Shown here piece after piece: positions 53,136 through 61,240 of a stretch of DNA of 64,000 nt. The translations under genes were made by a program, and so were the position numbers. Every line of letters begins with the position of its first letter. Positions within the stretch are counted from its first letter, which is position 1. The notes under the pieces are model-generated. The model saw nothing but the letters and a program-made list of their open reading frames with translations. It searched no databases and was not told where the DNA came from. This DNA comes from Chryseobacterium rhizoplanae (GTDB lineage Bacteria > Bacteroidota > Bacteroidia > Flavobacteriales > Weeksellaceae): positions 124,001 to 188,000 of the forward strand of contig NZ_FXTC01000008.1 in the NCBI RefSeq assembly GCF_900182655.1. The letters run 5' to 3'.

Positions 53136-53624
53136 ATGAAATATTTATTGACCCTTTGTGCATTTGTATTTTTATTTTCCTGTACTTCTCAGAAAGTTAA
53201 CTCCCAATATTCTACTATTGAATATGAGGCTACTCCGTGTTTCGGATTCTGTCCTGTTTTTAAAATGACGATCAGTCCGGACAGAACAGCAGTTTTTGAA
53301 GCTGAACATTTTAATTTTAATGATAAGCCATCAAAAGATGAGTTTTCAAAGCCTCGTGAAGGAACTTTCAAAGGAACAATCAAGGAAGAGGATTACAATA
53401 AATTAATCAGCTTACTGGATGGGCTCAATGTAAAAAGCTTAAACGATAAGTATGGTGAGAAAAACATCACCGACCTTCCAACCTCTTATTTAAGAATCAA
53501 ATTCGCTGACGGCACTTCAAAAAATGTGGAAGATTACGGAAAACATGGAAGTGAAAAACTTTCAGAAGTCTATCAATTTTTTGAGAACTTAAGAAAGAAC
53601 CAGGAATGGAATAAAGTGAAATAG
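53136..53624 (+). CDS. DUF6438 domain lipoprotein
   Basis: A 162-residue exported protein of unknown function. The signal MKYLLTLCAFVFLFSC gives a lipid-modified Cys16. The mature part has ATPCFGFCPVFKMTISPD, the paired-Cys start of DUF6438, then AVFEAEHFNF, and YLRIKFADGTSKNVEDYG. The two Cys may form a disulfide or bind a ligand. Confidence 0.78.
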   Translation: MKYLLTLCAFVFLFSCTSQKVNSQYSTIEYEATPCFGFCPVFKMTISPDRTAVFEAEHFNFNDKPSKDEFSKPREGTFKGTIKEEDYNKLISLLDGLNVKSLNDKYGEKNITDLPTSYLRIKFADGTSKNVEDYGKHGSEKLSEVYQFFENLRKNQEWNKVK

Positions 53625-53632
53625 CCTCACTA

Positions 53633-53691
53633 AAAAATATTTAATTTATCTTTGTAACAGTAATTCCTTCGTTTGGAGGAATTATTTTTTT
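53633..53691 (+). promoter_or_regulatory. Promoter and 5' leader hairpin of the outer-membrane protein gene
   Basis: AAAAATATTTAA (53633-53644), two bases, then TATCTTTG (53647-53654). The transcript would begin a few bases on, where AATTCCT/AGGAATT forms a hairpin followed by seven T (53661-53691). The same order of elements occurs at 54459-54516. The hairpin may alternatively end the DUF6438 transcript. Confidence 0.6.
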
Positions 53692-53719
53692 GTAAAACTA
53701 TTAACCATTTAAAATAAAC

Positions 53720-54358
53720 ATGAAGAAGTACATTTTTTTCGTTGCATTATTTGCTTTCTCAGCAATATTTAATGCACAGGAAACCACAAAAGATCCGGCA
53801 TCTGTGAGCTTTGGGGTAAAGGGAGGATATTCCTTATCCAATATGAAGTTTTTTGGAACCGGGCTGGATTCAAAATCCTATTTTTATATAGGTATCGTAG
53901 CAGAGCAGCCTATATCTTCTAAATTTGGCTTACAGGCTGAATTACTGTATACTCAATTGGGTGGTAAAGATGCTTATCCCTGGTATGAATTGGTAGGCAA
54001 CGAGGTCGTAAACATGGGTAATATGAACTTAAATTACAAATTCAACCAGATACAGGTTCCCATTTCATTAAAATATTATATTGTTCCGGAGCTTTCTGCT
54101 TCTGTAGGGATGAACTTAGGATTCAACATCTCATCCAAAGTAAAAATGAATACTGTTTTTGATGAGGCTGAAACACACAATTACGAATCTTTAAAAACCC
54201 TGAATTTATTTCCTTTTCTGGGTGCAGAATATAAGATTAATGAGAAGTTTTTTGTTGATGTCAGATACAATTTCAATTTTATAGAAATGAATAAAAGCAA
54301 TTCAGTTCCTGTTAAAATCGGATTTCTGCAGGCTGGTGTAGGATATAAATTTAAATAA
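53720..54358 (+). CDS. Outer-membrane beta-barrel protein (PorT-like/OMP_b-brl_2)
   Basis: A 212-residue outer-membrane protein. MKKYIFFVALFAFSAIFNAQ is a Sec signal. The rest alternates in beta-strand pattern (VSFGVKGGYSLSNMKF, FGLQAELLYTQLGG, FNQIQVPISLKYYIV, SVGMNLGFNISSKV) and ends in VGYKFK with a terminal aromatic strand. It is the porin-family type common in Bacteroidetes. Its role is unknown; the leader design is shared with the helicase downstream. Confidence 0.88.
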   Translation: MKKYIFFVALFAFSAIFNAQETTKDPASVSFGVKGGYSLSNMKFFGTGLDSKSYFYIGIVAEQPISSKFGLQAELLYTQLGGKDAYPWYELVGNEVVNMGNMNLNYKFNQIQVPISLKYYIVPELSASVGMNLGFNISSKVKMNTVFDEAETHNYESLKTLNLFPFLGAEYKINEKFFVDVRYNFNFIEMNKSNSVPVKIGFLQAGVGYKFK

Positions 54359-54458
54359 ACTTCAGATTTTCATATCAATAAAATGGCTGCTTACATTCGG
54401 GTGGCCATTTTTGTTTTTCTTATAGTAAATAAGTCTGAAAAAGTGGAATAAGATACTT

Positions 54459-54516
54459 AAAAATATTTAAACTACCTTTGCAGAATGTAATTCTTTCAGA
54501 CTGAAGGAATTTTTAT
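54459..54516 (+). promoter_or_regulatory. Promoter and 5' leader hairpin of the DEAD-box helicase gene
   Basis: AAAAATATTTAA (54459-54470), two bases, then TACCTTTG (54473-54480), the same 12-mer and spacing as at 53633. A hairpin with AATTCTTTCAG and CTGAAGGAATT and a T-rich tail follows directly. Translation begins at a TTG at 54538. Confidence 0.6.
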
Positions 54517-54537
54517 TTAAATTTTAAAATAATTCAT

Positions 54538-55842
54538 TTGAATTTTACAGACTTAAACTTAATAGAACCTATTGCAAAAGCAATTCAGGAACAGGGATAT
54601 ACGACTCCTACTCCTATCCAGGAAAGATCGATTCCTGATATATTAGACGGCAGAGACTTTTTAGGCTGCGCACAGACAGGAACTGGTAAAACAGCTGCTT
54701 TTTCTATTCCTATTCTACAGAATTTATCCAAAAATAAAATTCCCAATAAACATATAAAAGCATTAATCCTTACACCAACCAGAGAACTGGCCATTCAGAT
54801 TGAGGAAAACATTAATGCTTACGGTAAATATCTTCCATTAAAGCAACTTGTTATTTTCGGAGGAGTAAAACAAGGAAACCAGGAAGCTGCTTTGAGAAAA
54901 GGGATTGATATTCTGGTAGCAACACCAGGAAGGCTTCTTGACTTTATTGCTCAGGGCATCATCAGTTTAAAAAACCTTGAAATCTTTGTTCTTGATGAAG
55001 CAGACAGAATGCTGGATATGGGATTTGTACATGATGTAAAAAGAATCATCAAACTTTTACCTCAGAGAAGACAGACTTTATTCTTTTCTGCAACAATGCC
55101 GGCTGAAATCCAGAAACTTGCTAATTCTATCCTGAATAATCCGGTAAAAGTAGAGGTAACTCCGGTTTCTTCTACAGCAGACACCATTAAACAATCTGTC
55201 TATTTTGTAGAAAAAGATAACAAACTGGATTTGCTTTCTCACATTCTGAAAAATGACATTTCAGACTCAGTATTGGTATTTGCAAGAACGAAGCACGGTG
55301 CAGATAAGATTTCCAGAAAACTTCAGAAAGACGATATTTCTGCTGAAGCCATTCATGGCAATAAATCTCAGAATGCGAGACAAAATGCTTTGAATAACTT
55401 CAAATCCGGAAAAACAAGAGTTCTTGTTGCTACAGATATTGCAGCAAGAGGAATTGATATTGATGAATTGAAATTCGTGATCAATTTTGAACTTTCCGAT
55501 GTTTCTGAAACCTATGTACACAGAATCGGAAGAACAGGTAGAGCCGGAGCTGAAGGTAATTCTATATCTTTTGTAGACGGACTTGATCTTTTGAATTTAA
55601 AGAATACTGAAAAATTGATTGGGAAGAAAATCCCTGTGATCAAAGACCACCCGTTCCATACTGATGATTTGATTGCCCAGAAAAGGGATTCTAACAACAA
55701 ACCTTTTAATGCAGGTGGTGAGAAACCTAAAACAGGCAACAGTAATAATTCAAGGCCAAATAACAACCGTAAAAAGCCTTCTACAGGAGCTTCAGTAGGT
55801 TTCAAAAAGCCTAAAAACAAGAATTTCACCAGAAAGAAATAA
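54538..55842 (+). CDS. DEAD-box RNA helicase (RhlE-like), TTG start
   Basis: ATP-dependent RNA unwinding enzyme of 434 residues. Q motif with PTPIQERSIP, motif I AQTGTGKTAAF, Ia PTRELAIQ, II LDEADRMLD, III FSATMP, IV VLVFARTKHG, V ATDIAARGIDID and VI HRIGRTGRAG. The C-terminus is a Lys/Asn/Arg-rich tail (NSRPNNNRKKPSTG) that binds RNA. The initiator codon is TTG: no in-frame ATG lies between the promoter and this position, and the family N-terminus NFTDLNLIEPI starts there. A weak start after a leader hairpin suggests control such as a cold response. Confidence 0.95.
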   Translation: MNFTDLNLIEPIAKAIQEQGYTTPTPIQERSIPDILDGRDFLGCAQTGTGKTAAFSIPILQNLSKNKIPNKHIKALILTPTRELAIQIEENINAYGKYLPLKQLVIFGGVKQGNQEAALRKGIDILVATPGRLLDFIAQGIISLKNLEIFVLDEADRMLDMGFVHDVKRIIKLLPQRRQTLFFSATMPAEIQKLANSILNNPVKVEVTPVSSTADTIKQSVYFVEKDNKLDLLSHILKNDISDSVLVFARTKHGADKISRKLQKDDISAEAIHGNKSQNARQNALNNFKSGKTRVLVATDIAARGIDIDELKFVINFELSDVSETYVHRIGRTGRAGAEGNSISFVDGLDLLNLKNTEKLIGKKIPVIKDHPFHTDDLIAQKRDSNNKPFNAGGEKPKTGNSNNSRPNNNRKKPSTGASVGFKKPKNKNFTRKK

Positions 55843-55844
55843 AA

Positions 55845-55880
55845 AAATAAAACCCTTTTCAAAATTGAAGAGGGTTTTGT
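55845..55880. terminator. Bidirectional terminator between the helicase and tatD
   Basis: AAAACCCT and AGGGTTTT arms with A- and T-runs lie between two convergent genes. Confidence 0.8.
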
Positions 55881-55901
55881 TTATCTTAAAGTTGAGAACC
55901 T

Positions 55902-56666
55902 TTATGACTGAAAAAGATTCTTTGCATTTTCTGTAGTGATGCGGTCTATCTCAGAGAAATCTTTCCCATAGATATCCACCAGTTTACCGGCTACCAGATC
56001 AAGGTAGGAGCTTTCATTTCTTTTTCCTCTGTGGGGAACCGGCGCCAGATAAGGAGAATCTGTTTCCAGAACAATCTTATCCAGTGGAATTTCATTCAGA
56101 AACTGATCTATTTTCCCGTTTTTGAACGTTACGACTCCACCGATTCCCAAAATGAAATTAAGGTCAACAGCGTGCTGTGCCTGCTCCAGATTTCCTGAAA
56201 AGCAATGAAAAATTCCTCTGAGCTTCGGGTGTTTTTTTCTTTCCAGCACTTCAAAGGTCTCATCAAAGCTTTCTCTTGTATGAATCACAATCGGAAGATC
56301 TTTTTCTATAGCCCAGTCAATCTGCTGTTCAAAAGCTTTCACCTGAATATCCAAAGTTGTTTTATCCCAATACAGATCAATCCCTATTTCCCCAATTGCA
56401 GGAAAATGTCGTTGATCAAGATAATTTTTTACGATTTCGAGTTCTTTTTCCCACGATTCCGGTTTTACATAACAAGGATGTAATCCCATCATTGAAAAAA
56501 TCTGTCCAGGATATTCTGTTTCCAGCTGCAGCATTTTCTCATGGGATTCAGAATCAATAGCAGGAAGATAGAATTCTGTAATTCCTTTATTTAAAGCCCT
56601 TTGAATAGCTTCTTTTCTGTCTTCATCAAATTCTTCTGCGTATAGATGTGTATGTGTATCAATCAT
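55902..56666 (-). CDS. tatD: TatD-family metal-dependent hydrolase/DNase
   Basis: A 254-residue TIM-barrel hydrolase. It starts MIDTHTHLYAEEFDED (the first metal-binding H-x-H), has GEIGIDLYWD, VIHTRESFDE, GIFHCFSG, and LETDSPYLAPVPHRGKRNE with the conserved Asp. Members remove nucleotides from the 3' end of DNA or RNA. It is the last gene of the operon GSCFA-DUF4269-tatD, five bases after its neighbour. Confidence 0.95.
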   Translation of the reverse strand: MIDTHTHLYAEEFDEDRKEAIQRALNKGITEFYLPAIDSESHEKMLQLETEYPGQIFSMMGLHPCYVKPESWEKELEIVKNYLDQRHFPAIGEIGIDLYWDKTTLDIQVKAFEQQIDWAIEKDLPIVIHTRESFDETFEVLERKKHPKLRGIFHCFSGNLEQAQHAVDLNFILGIGGVVTFKNGKIDQFLNEIPLDKIVLETDSPYLAPVPHRGKRNESSYLDLVAGKLVDIYGKDFSEIDRITTENAKNLFQS

Positions 56667-56671
56667 TTTAT

Positions 56672-57193
56672 TTAAAATTTCAATAGATCTTCATAAGGGT
56701 TTTTAAGTCCGAGCAACATTCCAAAGGCCGGCTCGGTTTTTATTCCCTGCTTTTTAAGTTCTATTATTTTTTGTTTAAATTCTTCTCCTTTTTCCTTTAA
56801 TATTTTGTATTCAGCTACCATATGGAGATAAGCATTTTGCTCTTTTGTCGGCTTATTTTGGCCGAAAATCTCAATGGGGAATCCTTCCAGCATAAAATTC
56901 AATGTAATGCATTTTTCACCGTTTATGATGAGATGTTCAACGGTTACATCGTGAGGAATACATCTGCTCAACATTAAATCATCCAGAAAGTCTTCTTCAA
57001 ATCTTAAATCAACCTCAAAAATAATGTCCAGATCACTTCCTTCGATATCAATTTCAATAGGAACTGTTCCTGCCAAAATGGGTGAATAAGCCTTTAATTT
57101 TTCAAAAATCTGATATTTTGCAAGAACATCATACGCCCTTTTTTGCCTTTCATTGCCGTTTTTCAGGTAGTTAATTCTGGTAAAATCAAGCAT
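56672..57193 (-). CDS. DUF4269 protein, nucleotidyltransferase-like
   Basis: A 173-residue protein of unknown function. The N-terminal half shows GNERQKRAYDVLAKY, ILAGTVPIEIDIEGSDLDIIFEVD, a pattern of nucleotidyltransferase folds with the S-D-L-D-I acid pair, and ENNAEQNAYLHM-like helix content (PTKEQNAYLHMVAEY). It abuts the GSCFA gene directly (no spacer). Confidence 0.85.
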   Translation of the reverse strand: MLDFTRINYLKNGNERQKRAYDVLAKYQIFEKLKAYSPILAGTVPIEIDIEGSDLDIIFEVDLRFEEDFLDDLMLSRCIPHDVTVEHLIINGEKCITLNFMLEGFPIEIFGQNKPTKEQNAYLHMVAEYKILKEKGEEFKQKIIELKKQGIKTEPAFGMLLGLKNPYEDLLKF

Positions 57194-58144
57194 TTAAAAT
57201 ATTTTATGTTTTACCTTTTTACGCTGAATTTCAATTCTCTGATCTAATTTCTCCCTGAATTCTATAAACTTAGGGTCTTTCTTATCACTGGTTTTATGCT
57301 CCAGCGCCTTGATAATCTTAAAATTTTCTTTGATAAAATGCTGCGTCTCTGCTGAAAAATAGGCGTTTCCAAATTTCTCAAAAATATAATTAACCGCCTG
57401 TGTGCTGGGATGAATCATATCTTCTTTATAAAAACGGTAGTCCCGCAGATCATCCATCAAAATCTCATAGACCGGCAGATAATGGCAGTCTTCAAAGAGA
57501 GAAATGGACTCGTGAATAGCGGTGATTAATTTGGATTTACTTAGCTGATTTTCTACCATTCCATCTTTAGTGTGCCTTACGGGTGAAACAGTAAACAGGA
57601 TCTGTACTCCTTCTTTGCAAATATCTTTAAGATCCAGAATCGTCTGATAAATAGAACTCGTCAATTCCTGATGGGAAAGCAGTCTTTTTTCAAAAAACTT
57701 TTGCGGGATTTTGTGACAGTTGGCCACGAGCTTTTTCTTGGGAAGAAACTCGTAAATAAATGAGGAACCATAGGTGATAATGATCCAGTCAGCTTCCTGC
57801 AGAAAGGCATTTCCGGCTTCAATAGCTCCGTTTATTTTGTCTAGTGTCTGATGAATATACCGGGTATCAAAACTGGTGTGGTGATCCAGAGAAATATATT
57901 CTTCCTTATAGGTAATCAGTTCCTCTTCTTCGTAAAACGCAGAATCATGTAACCTATTGACTGCATGATTGATTGAAAAAGGATTAAATATCGTCCCGAA
58001 AGGGTTATTGAGTGTCTGAAGCTGTCCATCCTTAAGCAAATCTGTCATTTCAGAGGCAAAACATGAGCCTATTGAAAATATTTTATCTTCAATCTCAATC
58101 TTTTTATCTGATGCAGGAATATCAACTTCTGTTCTGAATTTCAT
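57194..58144 (-). CDS. GSCFA-domain protein (SGNH-like)
   Basis: A 316-residue member of the GSCFA family. The defining motif is FSIGSCFASEMTDLL near residue 28. Other blocks are NPFGTIFNPFSI, SLDHHTSFD and DDLRDYRFYKEDMIHPS, where the last carries a D-x-x-H typical of SGNH esterases. It may act on acylated sugars or lipids, but no reaction is established. It is the first gene of a three-gene operon with DUF4269 and tatD. Confidence 0.9.
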   Translation of the reverse strand: MKFRTEVDIPASDKKIEIEDKIFSIGSCFASEMTDLLKDGQLQTLNNPFGTIFNPFSINHAVNRLHDSAFYEEEELITYKEEYISLDHHTSFDTRYIHQTLDKINGAIEAGNAFLQEADWIIITYGSSFIYEFLPKKKLVANCHKIPQKFFEKRLLSHQELTSSIYQTILDLKDICKEGVQILFTVSPVRHTKDGMVENQLSKSKLITAIHESISLFEDCHYLPVYEILMDDLRDYRFYKEDMIHPSTQAVNYIFEKFGNAYFSAETQHFIKENFKIIKALEHKTSDKKDPKFIEFREKLDQRIEIQRKKVKHKIF

Positions 58145-58169
58145 CGTATAGGTATTAGGTGGCAGTAAA

Positions 58170-58204
58170 TAGGCAGCGGGTAAATTGCTGTTACCTGCTG
58201 CCTA
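58170..58204. repeat. 14-base-pair hairpin repeat
   Basis: TAGGCAGCGGGTAA (58170-58183) and TTACCTGCTGCCTA (58191-58204) pair with a single G-U. It lies in the 76-base gap after the prenyl synthase gene and is probably a REP-type element or an operon-internal structure. Confidence 0.55.
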
Positions 58205-58220
58205 CCCTCTACTACCTCTA

Positions 58221-59192
58221 TTAACTTTCTCTTCTCAACAAATAATTTGCCAGTTCGATAAAAGGTTTTTTCTTTTCCTCAGGAACATCTATCTTCTGAA
58301 GATAGCTTTGTCCGATTTCATTATGCTTTTCGATCAGACGTAATGCTTTCTCGTCTACTTTTGTTCTTCTGAATATCTTTTCTACTCCGTAAACTTTATC
58401 AACGTTTTCTGTCTTTTTAGAATACCAGTAATCCAGTTCTTTTCTTTCTTCATCGGTAGCATGTTCTCTTGCTAACAAATACAGAACAGTTTTCTTGTTT
58501 TCGTAAATATCTCCGGCATGTTTTTTCCCAAACTGTGCCTGATCACCAAATACATCAAGATAATCATCCATAATCTGGAACGCAATTCCGATATGTTTTC
58601 CGAAATTAAAAATAGCTTTTGCATCTTTAAAATCGGCTTTTGCAATCAAAGCTCCGATCTCAAATGATGAAGCGCTCAAAACTCCTGTTTTATAGGTAAT
58701 CATTCTGATATAGTCATCAAAAGTAACATCTTCCTGAGTTTCAAAATTGATATCATACTGCTGTCCTTCACAAAGCAGAAGTCCTGTGTGGGTAAATATT
58801 CTGATACATGCTTTGAAGATTTCCGGCTCAAGATCCTCAAAAAACTTGTAGGCTTTAAGCATCAGTCCGTCTCCGGAAAGAATTCCCACATTAAGACCGT
58901 GTAAAGTATGAATGGTAGGCTTATTTCTTCTTAAAGGAGCTTCATCCATAATATCATCATGGATCAGCGTGAAGTTATGGAAAAACTCGATAGCCAATGC
59001 CGGCTTAATTGCCTGCTTAAGATCTCCGCCGAACATCTCGCAAGCCATCAGCACCATAATAGGACGAAGACGCTTTCCACCATGGGAAATAATATAGTTC
59101 ATCGGCTCATACAGCTCTGAAGGTTTATCTTTAAAAGTATATTTTGTGATGGCGTCCGCAACAATCTGCTGGTATCTGTCTAAAAATTCCAT
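58221..59192 (-). CDS. Polyprenyl diphosphate synthase
   Basis: Builds isoprenoid diphosphates from FPP/GPP and IPP. The 323-residue protein has GGKRLRPIM, the first Asp-rich motif HDDIMDEAPLRRNKPT (DDxxD), GDGLMLKAY, the second motif IAFQIMDDYLDVFGD, and a KK-T-VLYLLA block. Residues before the first DDxxD (FFHNFTLI) set chain length; exact length cannot be read. The frame opens at 59396 but the ATG at 59192 fits the family. It may supply chain for quinones or carriers. Confidence 0.93.
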   Translation of the reverse strand: MEFLDRYQQIVADAITKYTFKDKPSELYEPMNYIISHGGKRLRPIMVLMACEMFGGDLKQAIKPALAIEFFHNFTLIHDDIMDEAPLRRNKPTIHTLHGLNVGILSGDGLMLKAYKFFEDLEPEIFKACIRIFTHTGLLLCEGQQYDINFETQEDVTFDDYIRMITYKTGVLSASSFEIGALIAKADFKDAKAIFNFGKHIGIAFQIMDDYLDVFGDQAQFGKKHAGDIYENKKTVLYLLAREHATDEERKELDYWYSKKTENVDKVYGVEKIFRRTKVDEKALRLIEKHNEIGQSYLQKIDVPEEKKKPFIELANYLLRRES

Positions 59193-59242
59193 AAAATCTT
59201 TTAATTTGAACAAAAATACGATTTTTCGAGGCTTTATAAAAC

Positions 59243-59272
59243 AAAAAACTTTGCCCAAAAGGACAAAGTTTG
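59243..59272 (-). terminator. Terminator of the phosphate-transporter gene
   Basis: AACTTTGYCC arms with a four-base loop and a T-run on the minus strand, about 22 bases beyond the transporter stop and before the prenyl synthase start. Confidence 0.8.
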
Positions 59273-59293
59273 TATAATTATATGATTTGTTTT

Positions 59294-60436
59294 CTAGAAA
59301 ACGAAGGTTACCACCAGGTAAGTAATTCCTGCAACAATTGCAGAGATTGGAATGGTAAGAACCCAAGCCCAAAGTAAGCTTACAGTAATTCCCCATCTTA
59401 CGGCAGAAATTCTTTTTGTTAATCCCACCCCGATGATAGAACCTGTAATCGTATGTGTTGTAGATACAGGGATACCAAAGTGGTCTGTGATGAATAAAGT
59501 AATAGCTCCTGCAGTTTCTGCACTTACTCCTTCTAATGAAGTTACTTTAGTAATCTTAGTCCCCATGGTCTTGATGATCTTCCAACCCCCACTCATTGTT
59601 CCCAAACCAATAGCAAGGAACGAAACCAAAGGAACCCACAGGTAATGCTGAGCGAAATAATCAAAACGTCCTGCAGCAGGAATGTTCAGATAGATTGGAT
59701 CATGCAGCATTTCAACATGGTAGTAGATAAGCGCCGCACCAATAATACCCATTACTTTCTGTGCATCATTCAAACCGTGTCCTAAACTGAACAAAGCTGA
59801 AGAAGCCAGCTGTAATCTTTTGAAAGACTGGTCTGCCTTATGCGGGTTTGATCTTTTATAAAGGTGTACGATAATCAGTGTAATGATGATTGAGATAATC
59901 ATCCCTATAATCGGTGCCATGAAAATGAACAGGAAGATAGGAATTACTTTATCAAACTTTACCACACTCTGATGAGTAACCTGGTTGAAAGCTTCTTTAA
60001 CGGTACCCCACATTCCAAGTTCTGGCTGTGCTGCTGCCACCGCATGATAATCCATCATGAAAGCGTGCATAAGAGCCGCTCCCAGGAAACCTCCAATCAG
60101 CGTATGTGATGATGAAGAAGGGATTCCGAACCACCATGTAAGCAGGTTCCAGGCAATAGCTGCCACAAGACCGGAAAATATAACTTCCAGGGTAATAAAA
60201 TTCTCGTTAACTGTTTTGGCAATTGTATTACCAATTTTGAATTCTCCAATAATATAAGCAGCAATAAAGAATGCTGCAAAGTTCCAAAGTGCTGCCCAAA
60301 GTACAGCCTGGAATGGAGTTAAAACTTTTGTAGAAACAATAGTCGCAATTGAATTGGCTGCATCATGAAAACCATTGATATAATCGAAGATCAGGGCCAA
60401 CGCAATAATAACTACAAGTAAAATCGGAAATTCCAT
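59294..60436 (-). CDS. Inorganic phosphate transporter (PiT family)
   Basis: A 380-residue membrane protein that imports phosphate. The family signatures are seen twice: FDYINGFHDAANSIATIVST near the N-terminus and AGAITLFITDHFGIPVSTTHT near the C-terminus, with about 10 membrane segments. GHGLNDAQKVMGIIGAALI fits the central conserved part. It lies 13 bases after the DUF47 gene, the usual pairing. Confidence 0.95.
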   Translation of the reverse strand: MEFPILLVVIIALALIFDYINGFHDAANSIATIVSTKVLTPFQAVLWAALWNFAAFFIAAYIIGEFKIGNTIAKTVNENFITLEVIFSGLVAAIAWNLLTWWFGIPSSSSHTLIGGFLGAALMHAFMMDYHAVAAAQPELGMWGTVKEAFNQVTHQSVVKFDKVIPIFLFIFMAPIIGMIISIIITLIIVHLYKRSNPHKADQSFKRLQLASSALFSLGHGLNDAQKVMGIIGAALIYYHVEMLHDPIYLNIPAAGRFDYFAQHYLWVPLVSFLAIGLGTMSGGWKIIKTMGTKITKVTSLEGVSAETAGAITLFITDHFGIPVSTTHTITGSIIGVGLTKRISAVRWGITVSLLWAWVLTIPISAIVAGITYLVVTFVF

Positions 60437-60449
60437 TTTTTGCTATGTA

Positions 60450-61088
60450 TTAGGCGTATTTAATCATGATGTTCTCGATTGTATTGGCAACATCTTCTGC
60501 TTTATCTGTTACAATTTCAAGGTAGTTCAATACAGATGAAACTTTAATAATGTTGATTGCATCATTGGTTTCAAATAATTCTACCATTGAATTGGAAAGC
60601 AAATCGTCAGCAATATTTTCAATAGAGTTCACTTTAATACAAGCTTCTTTCACCTGCTCCATGTTTTTGAACCCTTTAAGGTTTTTCATTGCATTCTGAA
60701 TTTCAAGACATGCTTTATGGATCAATAAAGAGAAGTCTGAATAAGCCTTCATCTCAGGTGATTTGTATAGGAAAATATATTTTGTGGAAGCGTAGATATA
60801 ATCAGCGATATCATCCAGTCCTGTTGCCAACGTGTGGATATCCTCACGGTCAAAAGGTGTAATGAAGTTTTTCCCTAATTCTACGAAAATCTCGTGAGTA
60901 AGTTCATCATTCTTGTGTTCGAAGTCACTCATTTTCTTCAGCATAGAATCATCATTTAGATCGAAATCCTTGATTCCTGTGTTGAAATCTTCTGACATTG
61001 CAACTAGATTTTCAGTTACTTTTTCGAAAAGTACAAAGAAGATTTTATCTTTTGGTTGAAAAGCGTGGAAAATATTACCAATTCCCAT
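60450..61088 (-). CDS. DUF47/PhoU-like regulator of the phosphate transporter
   Basis: A 212-residue all-helical protein of the DUF47 family. It has FFVLFEKVTENLVAMSEDF, ITPFDREDIHTLATGLDDIADYI and TDKAEDVANTIENIMIKYA. The E-x-x-x-D helices resemble PhoU. It is co-transcribed with PiT and probably controls or stabilises it. Confidence 0.92.
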   Translation of the reverse strand: MGIGNIFHAFQPKDKIFFVLFEKVTENLVAMSEDFNTGIKDFDLNDDSMLKKMSDFEHKNDELTHEIFVELGKNFITPFDREDIHTLATGLDDIADYIYASTKYIFLYKSPEMKAYSDFSLLIHKACLEIQNAMKNLKGFKNMEQVKEACIKVNSIENIADDLLSNSMVELFETNDAINIIKVSSVLNYLEIVTDKAEDVANTIENIMIKYA

Positions 61089-61194
61089 TTTTTAGTATTT
61101 ATAATTCGAGTGCAAATTTCTTAAAAAAGGATTGTACGTGAAACTATATGACATTAAGTTTTGTTAACATTCGCTTAACTCCTGATTATCAAAT

Positions 61195-61222
61195 AAAAAA
61201 ACCGGCCTTAAGGCCGGTTTTA
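61195..61222 (-). terminator. Terminator of the second DEAD-box helicase gene
   Basis: AAAACCGGCCTTAAGGCCGG is a perfect GC palindrome with a T-run on the minus strand, about 20 bases after the stop codon. Confidence 0.9.
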
Positions 61223-61240
61223 TATAGTAATTTGTGAGAT

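Noticed and set aside
59193..59396. 68-residue N-terminal extension of the polyprenyl synthase
   Set aside because: It overlaps the phosphate-transporter end and terminator and is Cys-rich without family match.
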